From Emmonsiellopsis sp. PD_33 (Eukaryota > Ascomycota > Eurotiomycetes > Onygenales > Ajellomycetaceae), in contig JANTQF010000029.1 of the NCBI GenBank assembly GCA_032988165.1, forward strand, positions 142,653 through 206,652: a stretch of DNA of 64,000 nt, read 5' to 3'. The stretch's first letter is position 1, and each line of letters begins with the position of its first letter. This document shows, one piece after another, positions 32,347 through 42,928 of this stretch. Position numbers and translations under genes: made by a program. The notes under the pieces were generated by a model. That model was not told where the DNA came from, did not search any database, and saw only the letters and a program-made list of their open reading frames with translations.

Positions 32347-33805
32347 GTTGTCTTTTGGCTTTTCCGTGAGACTGATAGAAATCTCCCTTGACTCGGAATC
32401 GATGGATAGATGTGGGATGCGATCGCCTTATCAATTTAAAGGCATAGCTAGCCGCTCGGTGACGATCTGTCCCGAGTCATCAGCATCAGCATCAACATCC
32501 AGGTGACGGTCCTGATCCCGTGGGCCATGGGGCAAACAGCATCGGTTGGCCGGGCCGAGTGGTGGTGATGGTGCAGATCCGCATTTCCCCATCAAAGCGG
32601 CATTTGAATAAACGTTCTCCATATTTTGGAGCCGAAAAGATCTGCATCGGCTAGCAAGAACACAAATCGCGGAGGAGGCTGAAAACAGTAATCATGCGGA
32701 GATTCATGCCCCTCTCAGATGGTTAAAAGGACAGGGATATCCCTGTGCCAAGTTTCTGAGAGTGTGGAGTGCGGCAATCAAGCGACCGGCTCGGCACTCA
32801 AAAGGAAATAAGATCCAAGAAAAAACGGAATTGAAAACTACGGAGACCAAGGCCAGTTTGCTAGGTAGGTGGTCGAATTGTCGGCATGTGCTCATAGTTT
32901 CGGGCCGCTCAGGATGATTCTTGAAAGAAAACAATGACAGAAGAGAATTGCATCCGCCCAGCTTGGCACGAAATCCACAGCATCCATGTTCTGCATACCA
33001 AGATCAGATAGATAGCAGGCTCCGTCTGCCGACGACAAGATCCGGAGGCCCGTTACTCCATATGGTAAAAGGGTTAGCAGTCGGAAAATGTTTCTGTTTC
33101 TCGAAACACTATTTCAGAATTGACGAATATCCAGAAGAACTACGCAGGCATGCAGATCAATTTCATAGATTCGAGAAAAAGAACTCTCATCCCAGTTTAA
33201 ACAAACCTGACTAGCGGGAGAAACATCTTGTCTGGCAAAAAGATTCACTATCAAGGGCGAGAAAACCGGCTTCTAGCAAATCCCGCTGGTGCCGTGGTAG
33301 TCTAGCAGAAGCAACCTGGATACCCATACAACAGGTTAACAAGTTTTCCTGGAGGCTGGTGGTTCAAACGCCACAACGCATTCTGCAAATTATGGCGATA
33401 GCTCCATGCACATTCCAAGCGTTAAGGGCCATGCCGCGCCAAAACAGGTGGAGGATCTCCTGGGCAAGAAATTAAACGTTTACCTGATATCAGTCTTTGC
33501 CATACCTAAGCATAAAAAGTCAGCACATGCATTAAAATAACAATATAACGAGTAGTTACTAGTAGTACTCAAGTAGTCTTCCCATCAAGATAACTAATCC
33601 AGTCTGGTAAGGTCGAATTAAGCTTTCCATGCTTCTTGCAAATTCAAACTAGAAGACCTACCATTTCTTCACGAATAATGATAATGTTTAGTAAACAACT
33701 AGCATTGATATAACGCGGGGAAGTATGGATTTGGTGAACCCAGCACTTGCTATAACACTCTTCTTCATCTTCGTGTTGGTAGTTTGACAAAAATTATAAG
33801 TGGTG
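32347..33805. other. Intergenic, decayed tRNA-like stretch
   Basis: Promoter of the beta-glucosidase gene on the left, then about 1.2 kb without coding signal up to the retrotransposon. At about 33291-33380 an A-box-like TAGTCTAGCAG and a B-box-like GGTTCAAACGCC occur about 60 bp apart; the stems do not pair properly. Confidence 0.4.
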
Positions 33806-33810
33806 GCTGC
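33806..33810 (+). repeat. Target-site duplication, left (GCTGC)
   Basis: The 5 bp GCTGC abuts the left LTR and is repeated at 39229-39233 right of the element, the length expected for a Ty1/copia integrase. Confidence 0.8.
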
Positions 33811-34121
33811 TATGAGAGATCGTAGCGTAGGTAGGTGAAAGAAAAGAGGAGATGTTCGATTGATTCAACTATCTAAGAGGGCAAATTTCACCGCTATTTA
33901 TAATTCCTCAGCACGTGATAGCCGGAGATCACAAAAATGAGAAAACCTAGCAAAATAGGTGTAGAAAACCACTGAAATGATCAGAAGATATTGCTATATG
34001 AGAAAAACAGAGGAAAAATCTATATATCTAAAAATGAAAGATGGTGAGTGTGAGGATTGAATGTGTGTAATCCTTCAGAGGTCTGAGTGTTCAATAGTGT
34101 GCCACCCCCTGTATTCTCACA
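33811..34121 (-). repeat. LTR (downstream copy relative to element coding strand)
   Basis: Runs from TATGAGAG to TTCTCACA on the plus strand; on the element's coding strand it begins TGTGAGAATAC. It matches 38918-39228 apart from transitions, mainly TG or CA in place of CG. Confidence 0.92.
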
Positions 34122-34605
34122 TACCCCCTTACTGAATAGACTATTTGTAGGCATATGTAGGTTATTTCAGTAGCTTCTCACTGATATCAATGAGGTTAAT
34201 GAGTTGTAGGAACTTCTTGTGGCCAGTATGAGAGAGTAATTTGGTGAAACCATCTGCAGGCATCTCTTTTGTAGATGTTCAAAGTATCTGTAGACACCCT
34301 TCTTGAACCTCCTGGCAGAGTCAGTGGTTATAAATATTGATGTGGTGGAGCTTTATTGATAATTGGGGTGAAAAATCCATAAGTAAATGGATTGTCTGGG
34401 CATTGTCATTTTGAATTACAATTTCACACTGAAGGTTAAATCCCATTTGATTGAAGACTCATTTCTATCAGTATGCTTCTTTGGTGGTGGCAGATATAGC
34501 CAAAAGCTCTGATTCAGTGGAAGAGGTACTGACAGTCCATTGTTTTGAAGACTTCCAGTTAAAGGCACCTCCAAACAGGGTAAACACCATTTCCTGGGTG
34601 CTCAT

Positions 34606-34827
34606 TCAGGTAGTAAGTTCATCCACAAACACCACATCTGCATATATTTTGAATACTGGTTCATCCAAATCCAGTGGCAGGGTGCTGTATTTAATTGCCA
34701 GATTTTGATGTTGAAAGGTGTAGGCAATGAGGCAGTCTATCATATCTCTATGCTGGGGGCTAGGGTTGACTATTTGATCTGCTATAATGCCTGCAGCATA
34801 CATGAGGTCAGGGCAAGTGCCTACCAC
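34606..34827 (-). pseudogene. Copia RNase H-region fragment
   Basis: The open stretch reads PDLMYAAGIIADQIVNPSPQH, then LAIKYSTLPL and FKIYADVVFVDE. This matches the copia pattern that follows the reverse transcriptase, including the aspartate-bearing Y-A-D strand. It is cut by stops on both sides. Confidence 0.7.
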
Positions 34828-35337
34828 AGGGTAGAGAGTAGATCCAACACAGCACTGGTAAGCAAATAATTCTTAGGGGGAAGCAGAACCTTTATAAAGG
34901 AGTATTGACTTGAGGGGTAACAACATGTGATAGCACCTGTAACTCATGAGGTCAAATTTATGCACTATTTTGGCCATGTAGCTGTCTTGACACAACCATA
35001 ATTTATTGGTGATGTGATCTCTGAGTACTTGAATTTCTAAAAATCAGGTCAATTCTCCCATGTCCTGTAGTTCATAATGTGCCTGCAGATTGTGGCAGAG
35101 GTCCAAAAACATCTATTTATCCTGTTTGTAATATAATATAATGATGTTATTGATATAGAAGAACACTGTAAGGTAGGCATTTATATAGAGATATGGCTCC
35201 TCAGGCATTTCCTCAAGCCTGAATTCTTTTAGGGCATTCCCTAATTCCTTGTTCCATAGGAGGGGAGATTCTGGAAGTCCATAGAGGGCTCTATGAAGAA
35301 GTAATTGATTTCTGGGATTCTTATATCTGGCTGGTAG

Positions 35338-35733
35338 TTAAATGTAAACCTGAGATTTCACCCTGACATTCAGAAAGGTATTGACAGCATTAAATTGATG
35401 TGCTTCTAGATCAAAGGTAGCTGTAATGGCCATCAGGAGGTAGAATACTTTCAATGTGAGGGTTGAGGATCTGATCTCTAAGGTCTCATTTTCCCATAGA
35501 TTCCCTCTGATGATGAGGTGAGCCTTAAATTTTATGATATATCTATCTATATTGTATTTGTAGGTGAACACCCACATCAGTGGCAGGGCTTTATAGATGT
35601 CATCTGAGATCTTTTCTAGAGACCAGCAACCCTTTTCTTTAAGAGTTTTGTACTTGAGATCTGTAGCAGCATACCATTTATCTTGAAAATAATGTTTGAG
35701 AGCTTCTTTCCAACCTTGCAGGGGGGGTAGCAA
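35338..35733 (-). pseudogene. Copia reverse transcriptase fragment
   Basis: About 131 codons stay open: W-x-x-A-D-L-K near the start, MWVFTYKYNIDRYIIKFKAH, LIIRGNLWENETLE, and HQFNAVNTFLNVRVKSQVY. These correspond to the conserved copia segments WVFKxKxD...RYKARLVARG and HQxDVxTAFLNG. The catalytic aspartate of that last motif reads Asn here, and the YVDD region is not open. It is clearly non-functional. Confidence 0.8.
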
Positions 35734-36768
35734 GAGATTGTAGTGTAAGTGGTTGGGTACAGATTAGTCTGTAGTAGCCATAGTGAATGTTAAATAAAAT
35801 CTGGGGGAGTAGTCAAGAGAGTGGAGAGCAGCCATGTAGTCTACAGAATAGTCTGTATTTAGTTTTTGAGATCTACATCTGCTGATGATGTTCTCATCAG
35901 TTATGTCACTGTAAATTTCCCTACTGGGACCATTATCCTACTCATCTTGGGTTGATGTTGATGTTGCCTATTCCATTATATTGAAGAGTTGGGTGTCTGG
36001 ATTGTTAATAACTTGAAATCTGCTGACTGGTTGCATAGCTCTAGGAATTGAAGGATTTTGTATAGGAGTTGGCTCTGAGGTTAGCAGTGACTATAAAGAA
36101 GGCTCTGATGTTTGTTTTGAAGCTTTTAGAATCATTATGGTGGAATGTGAAGAGGGGTTGGAGGGGGTAGAAATCAGTGTTTCCTCATCTGACTCTTCAT
36201 CTGAGATTTCTTTGATTTTGAACCTCACATTTTTCTGGATATTCAGGGGAGGCAAAAGATCTTCTGGTACTGGGGACATTAGTGACATCTATTTAGACAT
36301 ATTATCAGGGTTAAAGAAGGTATTTTTGTTAAAGGTAACATCTCTGGATTTAATAACCCTGCATTCTTGTGGGAGCCAGATACAGAAAACATTCATTGAG
36401 GTGTATTCAATGAGATAACCTATTTTTGCCCTAGGCACCATTTTTCTTAGTTTTGAGATCATTTTATTGAGAACATACACTCAGCATTCATATACATAAA
36501 GATGACTGAGATCTAGGATTCTGATGTGACTGAGGAATTCATTGAGAGCCTGCAGGGAGGTATTTCAGTGTAGTTGACATGTAGGCATTTAATTCATAAG
36601 ATAAACTGCTGCTCAGCAGGTCTCTGGCCAGAGGTCTTCTGGAAGATTTACCACTATACTAATCATTCATGCTATTGTAGTAATCATACCTCCTGAGCAT
36701 TCTATGGGGCTATTTTGCTCTGGCATGCAAGGAGGTGAACATTCAATGCTGAGTCCAATTGCTTTTGC

Positions 36769-37029
36769 TCAGTCAGTAAAGGCCTTTGCCAGGGAGGTCT
36801 CTCCATCCATATGAAATCTCAAGATTTTAAGGCTGTATTGCACTTTGACTTCCTTAGTAATCATTTGAATAAACATGAAGCTTTCAACCTTTTGAATGAA
36901 ATCCTGGGCACAGTTAAGGTGTGTGTACAGTTCCCAGGCATGAGCCAGGTAGTGAGATTCATTGTAGGCTTCCACTATTTGGGTGAGATCAAAATGAATG
37001 ACCATAAACAGGCAATCTCCCCTATTCAT
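36769..37029 (-). pseudogene. Copia integrase core fragment
   Basis: The frame reads VIHFDLTQIVEAYNESHYLAH, then a helix and LKILRFHMDGETSLAKAF. It resembles the integrase core around the second aspartate (LRxDxGxE), here disrupted to FHMDGE. Interrupted at both ends. Confidence 0.65.
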
Positions 37030-38304
37030 AGGTTTTCATGAGATCAATTTATGTACTTTCTCAGGGCTGCAGGCATTACAGTCAACTGTTTGCAGGCCCT
37101 TTGTCAAGCTGGTATTTATAATAGTAGAAGGCAGATGTTCTAACACTTCTGGTCTGGGGTGGCCTAGATGCCTATACTAGAGATTTGCCACTACTGGGAT
37201 GGCAGGCCAGAGCAATGTTCAATAGGCATATACCACATCAGGTACTGGCAGAGGGTTATATTCAAGGACAAATTTCTCACAATGATACTCTAGAATGAAA
37301 TGGATGTTCCCTTTGCTATCAATTAATATGTTCTGGAGTTCATCTATCCTAATATCTTATCAGTTAAAGAAAGACACAGCTGCAATATTGGTGAAAAAGG
37401 TTGGGACATAGGTGACATCAAGTAGGGTGTAGGGGCACCTACTCCCTGGCATTAGTAAGTAAATAAGAACACTGCCATAGCTAAGGATCAGAACCAGAGT
37501 ATTGCCAGCCCATAGAGACTCATTTTTAATAGGATGAAAATTTTGGAAACATTTTAAATCATTACAAACATGCCAATTTACTCCATTATCATATATGAAG
37601 TTATTTTTCAGTGGGTACTATTCCTCTTCACAATTTTCAGCACTAAAAATAGTTGTGGTGATAGTAAAGGCACTATCAGAGATTGAGAAGATGTCTTATT
37701 GCTGGGTAGCTATTTTCAGGGCATTAACACTGTTTGTAGTGTCAGTTTTCTTTGAGGTCTCAGGCTCTGACTTTTCATTCTTTTTCTTCACACACTTCTG
37801 AATCTTAGAGATAAGGGCCTCTATACCCTTATCCTTAATCACCTTTTGAACTTTCTCCTCTATGGTGGCATTTAGCATGAAATTCTTGGGGCAGTTCTCA
37901 GGGATGAGGTAGTAGCATTCTGCATATCAATAGTTGAGGCTGCAGAGACATGGAGAGGGTGGAGTTTTTGAACAATTTTTGGGCAGATTTATCTGTGAGT
38001 TTGATTGAGTATCCTGAGGTTTTCCAGCAGTATTCCCCTGATACATAGTAAAATTTACTGACATGATTATAGCAAGCTTTTCAGTATTGGAGGTCCACAG
38101 GTCATCATGGAATCTCTCAACAAGATCTTCAATAGAGATTATAGGTTTTCCCACTTTTTCTCATTTATTAATTGAGTATCATTGAATATTGCTCCATTGC
38201 AGATCCACTATTTGCACAGCCTCAAGGAATTTAAAGATACTAGAATAAGTGCTTTTGTAGTCATCAATATTATATTCAACTACCTTCTTACATGCTATTA
38301 TCCA

Positions 38305-38763
38305 TCATTTGATCCAGTCAAAAACATTCTCATTTTTGGGGCCTTGAGATAGCTTCATATATTTGATACTTATCTTAACCTCCCTCAGGTGGGTAGTTGG
38401 AGCTTTTTCAGATTTGAGAATTTGAACCATTTCCCATAGATCCTTTATACCCTTAATAGAGAGCCAGGTCTCTATCATTATATGGTCCAGGATGTACAAT
38501 TTCATATCAAATAGAGATTTCCAGTATTCCTTATACTTCTTCTCACACTTATTGTGAATCCATAGAGTATGATTTCTTTTCTCAAGCAGAGCATTCTTAT
38601 CCTCCATGAACAGCTTGGGGCATTCAGGGGGGACAGAGGGGTCTGCATCAGGATCCATATATTCTTTAAAATCAATGGATTGGGCATGGAATAAGATGTT
38701 CTCATACCACTGGTCCCAATCCTTGACATCACTGAGGACTATGTTGGTGCTTTTGGTAGCCAT
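38305..38763 (-). pseudogene. Copia gag fragment
   Basis: Starts at the ATG 38763 (MATKSTNIVLSDVKDWDQW), about 155 bp inside the upstream LTR. It continues with WLSIKGIKDLWEMVQILKSEKAPTT, the helical gag pattern of copia elements (retrotransposon gag UBN2-like). It stops after about 150 codons. A remnant of the zinc knuckle lies further on at about 37880-37960, where a stop and a lost histidine break the CCHC spacing. Confidence 0.75.
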
Positions 38764-38917
38764 GACATTCAAATGATATAGGGATAGGGAAAAAGGAGAG
38801 TATTTCAAGGAGGTCTAGGATAATCTTAAGAAAATAGGAGCATGTTTCTGAGAGACAGTGAAAAGATCAAAGGTAATTCACCAGGGCTATCTAGAAGACA
38901 TCCACCAGGCTCATAAC

Positions 38918-39228
38918 TATGAGAGATTGTAGTGTAGGTAGGTGAAAGAAAAGAGGAGATGTTCAATTGATTCAACTATCTAAGAGGGTGAATTTCACTG
39001 CTATTTATAATTCCTCAGCATGTGATAGCCGGAGATCGCAAAAATGAGAAAACCTAGCAAAATAGGTGTAGAAAACCACTGAAATGATCAGAAGATATCG
39101 CTATATGAGAAAAACAGAGGAAAAATCTATATATCTAAAAATGAAAGACGGTGAGCGTGAGGATTGAACGTGTGTAATCCTTCAGAGGTCTGAGCGTTCA
39201 ATAGCGCGCCACCCCCCGTATTCTCACA
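38918..39228 (-). repeat. LTR (upstream copy relative to element coding strand)
   Basis: The 311-bp partner of 33811-34121. It retains CpG at several sites where the other LTR has TG or CA, and the reverse at others. Confidence 0.92.
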
Positions 39229-39233
39229 GCTGC
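39229..39233 (+). repeat. Target-site duplication, right (GCTGC)
   Basis: Direct repeat of 33806-33810. Confidence 0.8.
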
Positions 39234-39512
39234 CAATGATCCTGACTGGAAAATATCCGAAAATAAGTCCGGTGCGCTTAGCAATCAGCAGCAAAGAATT
39301 CCGTTGCAGTACATGTATCCATATTCACGAGACGGACTCTTATGATAGCAAGGTAAGTGGAAGCCTGGATTTAAATAAATCCGGCGGAGGACTGGCGTTT
39401 AAACTCTCCGCGTCGGAGAACGCATAAGTACGGAGCTCCGTACAGGCTCGGGGATTAGCAGTCAGCTGTCTGCAAGTCGCGAGAAGAAATCGAATATCTC
39501 CATGGGGTCTGC

Positions 39513-39520
39513 CATTGGCT
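39513..39520 (+). repeat. 8-bp target-site duplication, left (CATTGGCT)
   Basis: Identical to 40460-40467. An 8-bp duplication is characteristic of hAT-superfamily insertion. Confidence 0.8.
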
Positions 39521-40459
39521 AGGGTGTGCTAAATACCCCCGGAAAAAAATGACTAGGCTGAAAGAAAAATAGCATGTACTTACCTGCCTCTACTACATTT
39601 GCTACTTTGTCTTCTACAACATCTTCAACTACATCTTTGACTAGTCCTATCACTACCTTATATTCAAAATGTCAGTTCTGCTGCTATCTACTGCCCCTGA
39701 GAGCTCGTTTTCAGATGTAGAATGACTCACGGGTCCCAATTCAATTTAGCTGCTTTCATTGAGGAAGCAGGAGTTTTTGACACCCAACAGCTAGTGATAC
39801 AGCCACTGGATGGAGACCAACTGGCAGACTGTATTGAGATTGAGTGCTTCTTGCAGAATGATGAGGTTGAGGAGGTAGAGGTAGATTTGAAAACAATCTG
39901 CTACACTGACCTCCCCTACCTGCACCCCTGGCCGCTGAAATTGTACCATCTGCAAATCCTACTATGATGTCACCTCACAGGGTATAAACCAGGCATTTTT
40001 TGAGAGGTTAGGGGGGGAGGCAGACACAGCAGCTGAAATTCCTGATTCTAGGGAGCTGTAATGCACAGAGTCAGTTGGTGGCAGATATGCAGAGTCAGTT
40101 ACTACCTAGTAGCAGTGGGAGACAGTCAGGTGTTGGCAGGTGATATCATTGAAATCCCAGCCCCCATACCAGAATCTTGTGGGACACTTCCACGGCTAGG
40201 AAATGCTAACAGCTTGTGGAATGGTTGAAGCACTGTGGAAACATGGTGGAAAACCAAAAGTTATGGTTTCCTGATGGTTACTTTTTCATTCCACTATGTC
40301 AAAGACCCACGAAATTCCGGTATGAGGTCAGATTACTCAGCTTATTAATGGGTGGGTGGAGTTGGGATGTATGTACTGTACATACTTCTAGGTGCTAGTG
40401 TTCGATATGTAATATCAGGTACCAGTTATTTTTTTTCCCAGGTGTATTTAGGACACCGT
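39521..40459. mobile_element. hAT-like non-autonomous DNA transposon
   Basis: The 939-bp element lies between 8-bp direct repeats. Its terminal inverted repeats are about 33 bp: the left starts AGGGTGTGCTAAATACCCCC, and the right on the minus strand starts ACGGTGTCCTAAATACACCT, both followed by a GG-AAAAAAA tract. Inside, a short frame (39722-39967) begins MTHGSQFNLAAFIEEAGVFD and is not recognisable as a hAT transposase. There is also a duplicated CAGAGTCAGTT word near 40068 and 40090. Size and lack of a transposase make it non-autonomous. The superfamily is inferred from duplication length and termini. Confidence 0.75.
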
Positions 40460-40467
40460 CATTGGCT
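40460..40467 (+). repeat. 8-bp target-site duplication, right (CATTGGCT)
   Basis: Direct repeat of 39513-39520 directly after the right inverted repeat. Confidence 0.8.
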
Positions 40468-41060
40468 GCCCAACGCTTTCACTTTTAGGTTGTTGCCGTA
40501 ACAAAAAGCTTATCGTTGCTGGTTTGCTCTGCTATGTATCTGCGGATCCGATCCTAAACTCCGACCGCACAACAAAAAAACGCCGTGGTTCGTCGAAGAT
40601 TCGAGGGATGGTGGGGTTATTTTCCGCCCTGCCGCAGCAGGTTTTTTCGTGCAACCGTAACATTCCTTCGAGCTGGTCGGCGAAGTAAATCAGTCCGAGT
40701 TCGGAGAGAATGTTAAACGACTCCTGCCGGAGGGGTGCTTCTAAAGCTCCGACAACTAAGTGACGTAATTATAGAAGGTCCAGGCCGGAGGACTGGAGAA
40801 ATCTGGAGATAACAGGAGACACCGTTCGGATGAGAGAATGGCTCGAATCAATGATGGCTCACAGACTCACGGTGGCCCGGTGAAGGGGGAAATTGATGTC
40901 GAAAAACGTATTTATACCGCGTTAACACCTCCTGTGATGGAGAGACCCAAACACACGATCTTTCATGCAACCTTTTGTTGACTGATTTCGCCAACGACTC
41001 ATCCCCAAAACACATACTCAACTACTGCGACTTTTTATTTGCAAAACCAAACCCTCCAAA
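40468..41060. other. Intergenic, promoter region of the aldo/keto reductase
   Basis: No coding signal. CpG content is normal again here, in contrast to the copia interior. Confidence 0.5.
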
Positions 41061-42153
41061 ATGCCTACTATCGTCGGGAAAGAAGTCGGCTCAACCGGCT
41101 ACGGCCTCATGTGTAAGGTTTCCGTCCGCTACTGTTGTAGTTGATAAGATAGCTGACCTATTCACGACGTGACCAGCTTTTACTTGGTGTGCAGAGCCGG
41201 CACCGGAGTCCAAATACACCCCGCTGCTAGACAGAGCACTCGAAATAGGGGCCAATTTTTGGAATGCTGGCGAGTTATACGGAACTGCAGAGTATAATTC
41301 TCTCCATATGCTCCACGACTATTTTGTCAAACACCCCGATGCGGCCGACAAGGTGGTTTTAAGCGTCAAAGGCGCCTTGATTCTAGGGACGATTAAGCCG
41401 GATGGATCAGAACAGAACATCAGACGCAGTGTCGATGAATGCTTGAGGGTGTTGGACGGCACAAAGGAAATCGACATCTTCGAATGCGCCCGTGTGGACC
41501 CGGCATATCCCATCGAGGAAACCGTTGGAGTCCTAGCGAAACTGGTCAAAGAGGGAAAATTTAAGAGTATTGGCTTAAGCGAAGTTAATGCAGAGACGAT
41601 ACGTCGAGCGTAAGCAGGGCCCCCGCGATTGACCACTACAAGTCTAATTTGTTTTATGTGCAGACACAAAGTCCACCCAATTGCGGCAGTCGAGGTTCAG
41701 CTATCCATGTGGTGTACAGATATACTTCACGACGGGGTGGTTGCTACATGCGCCGAATTGGGAATACCCATTGTAGCATATTCTCCACTGGGTATGGGAG
41801 CTCTGACGGGCAAGATTACTAAAGTCTCAGATATTCCCAAAGGCGACATCCGAAACCACCAGCCATGGTTCCAGGAAGATGCCTTGGCGGCGAATAAAAA
41901 GTTTGTTGACGATGTCAAGTTGTTCGCTCAGAAGAGGAATCTATCTCCGGCCCAGGTTGCGTTGAATTGGGTCAGGACCCTGGGGAAGGAGAGCAGCATG
42001 CCCACGATCATCCCTATTCCAGGAGCTTCTTCAAATGAGCGGTTAATGGAGAACATGAATGAGATAGCCCCGTTTTCTGCCGCGGAAATGAAGGAACTCG
42101 ACGGCATGATCAAGACGAACAGTCTCCAAGGTGGCCAAGGTGGACGGGGGTAA
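41061..42153 (+). CDS. Aldo/keto reductase, pyridoxal-reductase-like
   Basis: Three exons (41061-41112, 41177-41609, 41664-42153) give 324 residues. The fold is a NADPH-dependent (beta/alpha)8 barrel. Seen: VGSTGYGLMSFTWCAEP at the N-terminus, ALEIGANFWNAGELYG, VVLSVKGAL with the catalytic lysine, IDIFECARVDP, GKFKSIGLSEVNAETIRRAH, AAVEVQLSMW, GIPIVAYSPLGMGALTGKI, LSPAQVALNWVR, and the cofactor-binding IIPIPGASSNERLMENM. The active-site tyrosine (ELYG) and lysine are present. The usual aspartate reads Asn-Ala-Gly and the usual histidine position reads ARVD. As I recall, fungal pyridoxal reductases of the S. pombe Plr1 type show the same variations. Probable role: reduction of pyridoxal to pyridoxine or of a related aldehyde. 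Cytosolic. First-exon splicing (phase 1, TCT codon) was chosen to keep GLM-SFTW. Confidence 0.87.
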
Positions 42154-42928
42154 TTACTCCAAAAGCCGATCAAAAGGCTTGAATTTCTTCGTCGGACTGA
42201 TTCCATCGGGGTCGGTGGCTGGTTAGTTATATGCGAGGGCTTTATAGGGTATGGGTTATTGGAATGAATGTATCTATCTATCGCACTGGAATAAGTCAGT
42301 TATACGGTGCTGGGAGAAAAACAGTAGCAGCAGAAGGGGACTCGTGGTTGTGGGAGTCAGATCAAGTGTAGGAATTTTTTGTCAACAGTCAATTTCACAA
42401 ATATATGGAAACTGTCGGTATTGCAGAATTCTCTTGTTCATCCTTAAGACCTCGAATGTGAGAGTAATAATAGACCAAAGGGAGACTTACCATGCGGATA
42501 TGAGTGGTTTGGACCATTTGCCGTGTTGCTTTGGATTGGGGGATACGGTCCAAGAACTGGGCCTGAAGGGTTTAATGCTAGAGATTAGGACCGGCGTGTT
42601 GTTAGGTATACATCAGTCTCTTCGTCATCATGGCAGAAGTTGGAAGAATGATGGGAAATGGAACGCGATGATGTCGAATGGACGCGAGGAAGATGAAAAT
42701 ATATTTGTGTGGTTGTCCTTTCATTTCGAGAGAGATTATGATGCTAGTCCCAATTAGGGAAGGCGGCGGGCAGCTCCCCGGCTGCAGCACATCGACATCA
42801 TCGAACACCAAACACCACATCGACGAAACAATCCGCATACATCCCGCCATTTGCCCCCCGCCAGCACATACCCCATTACCAGATACACTGTATCTTACCT
42901 TGCATTTTTCCTAGCTGCCCAACTCGTG
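42154..42928. other. Intergenic, no gene seen
   Basis: 3' side of the reductase gene and promoter of the splicing-factor gene. Short frames only. Confidence 0.5.

Larger units (their letters stand above)
33811..39228 (-). mobile_element. Ty1/copia LTR retrotransposon, complete but inactive
   Basis: The 5.4-kb element has two 311-bp LTRs and a GCTGC target duplication. On the minus strand the order is LTR, gag, zinc-knuckle remnant, integrase, reverse transcriptase, RNase H, LTR, which is the copia order. A purine tract (TAAGGGGGTA on the minus strand, 34122-34131) lies directly against the downstream LTR. Every coding segment is interrupted by many stops in all frames, so it cannot be autonomous. 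I found no CpG dinucleotide anywhere between the LTRs (34122-38917), while flanking DNA has many. The LTRs differ from each other by roughly 16 changes, all transitions. This is the mark of repeat-induced or methylation-linked C-to-T mutation. Confidence 0.93.

Noticed and set aside
33500..41000. CRISPR-like or prokaryotic features
   Set aside because: The repeats here are two LTRs and one inverted pair, with no regular spacer array, and the window is clearly eukaryotic.
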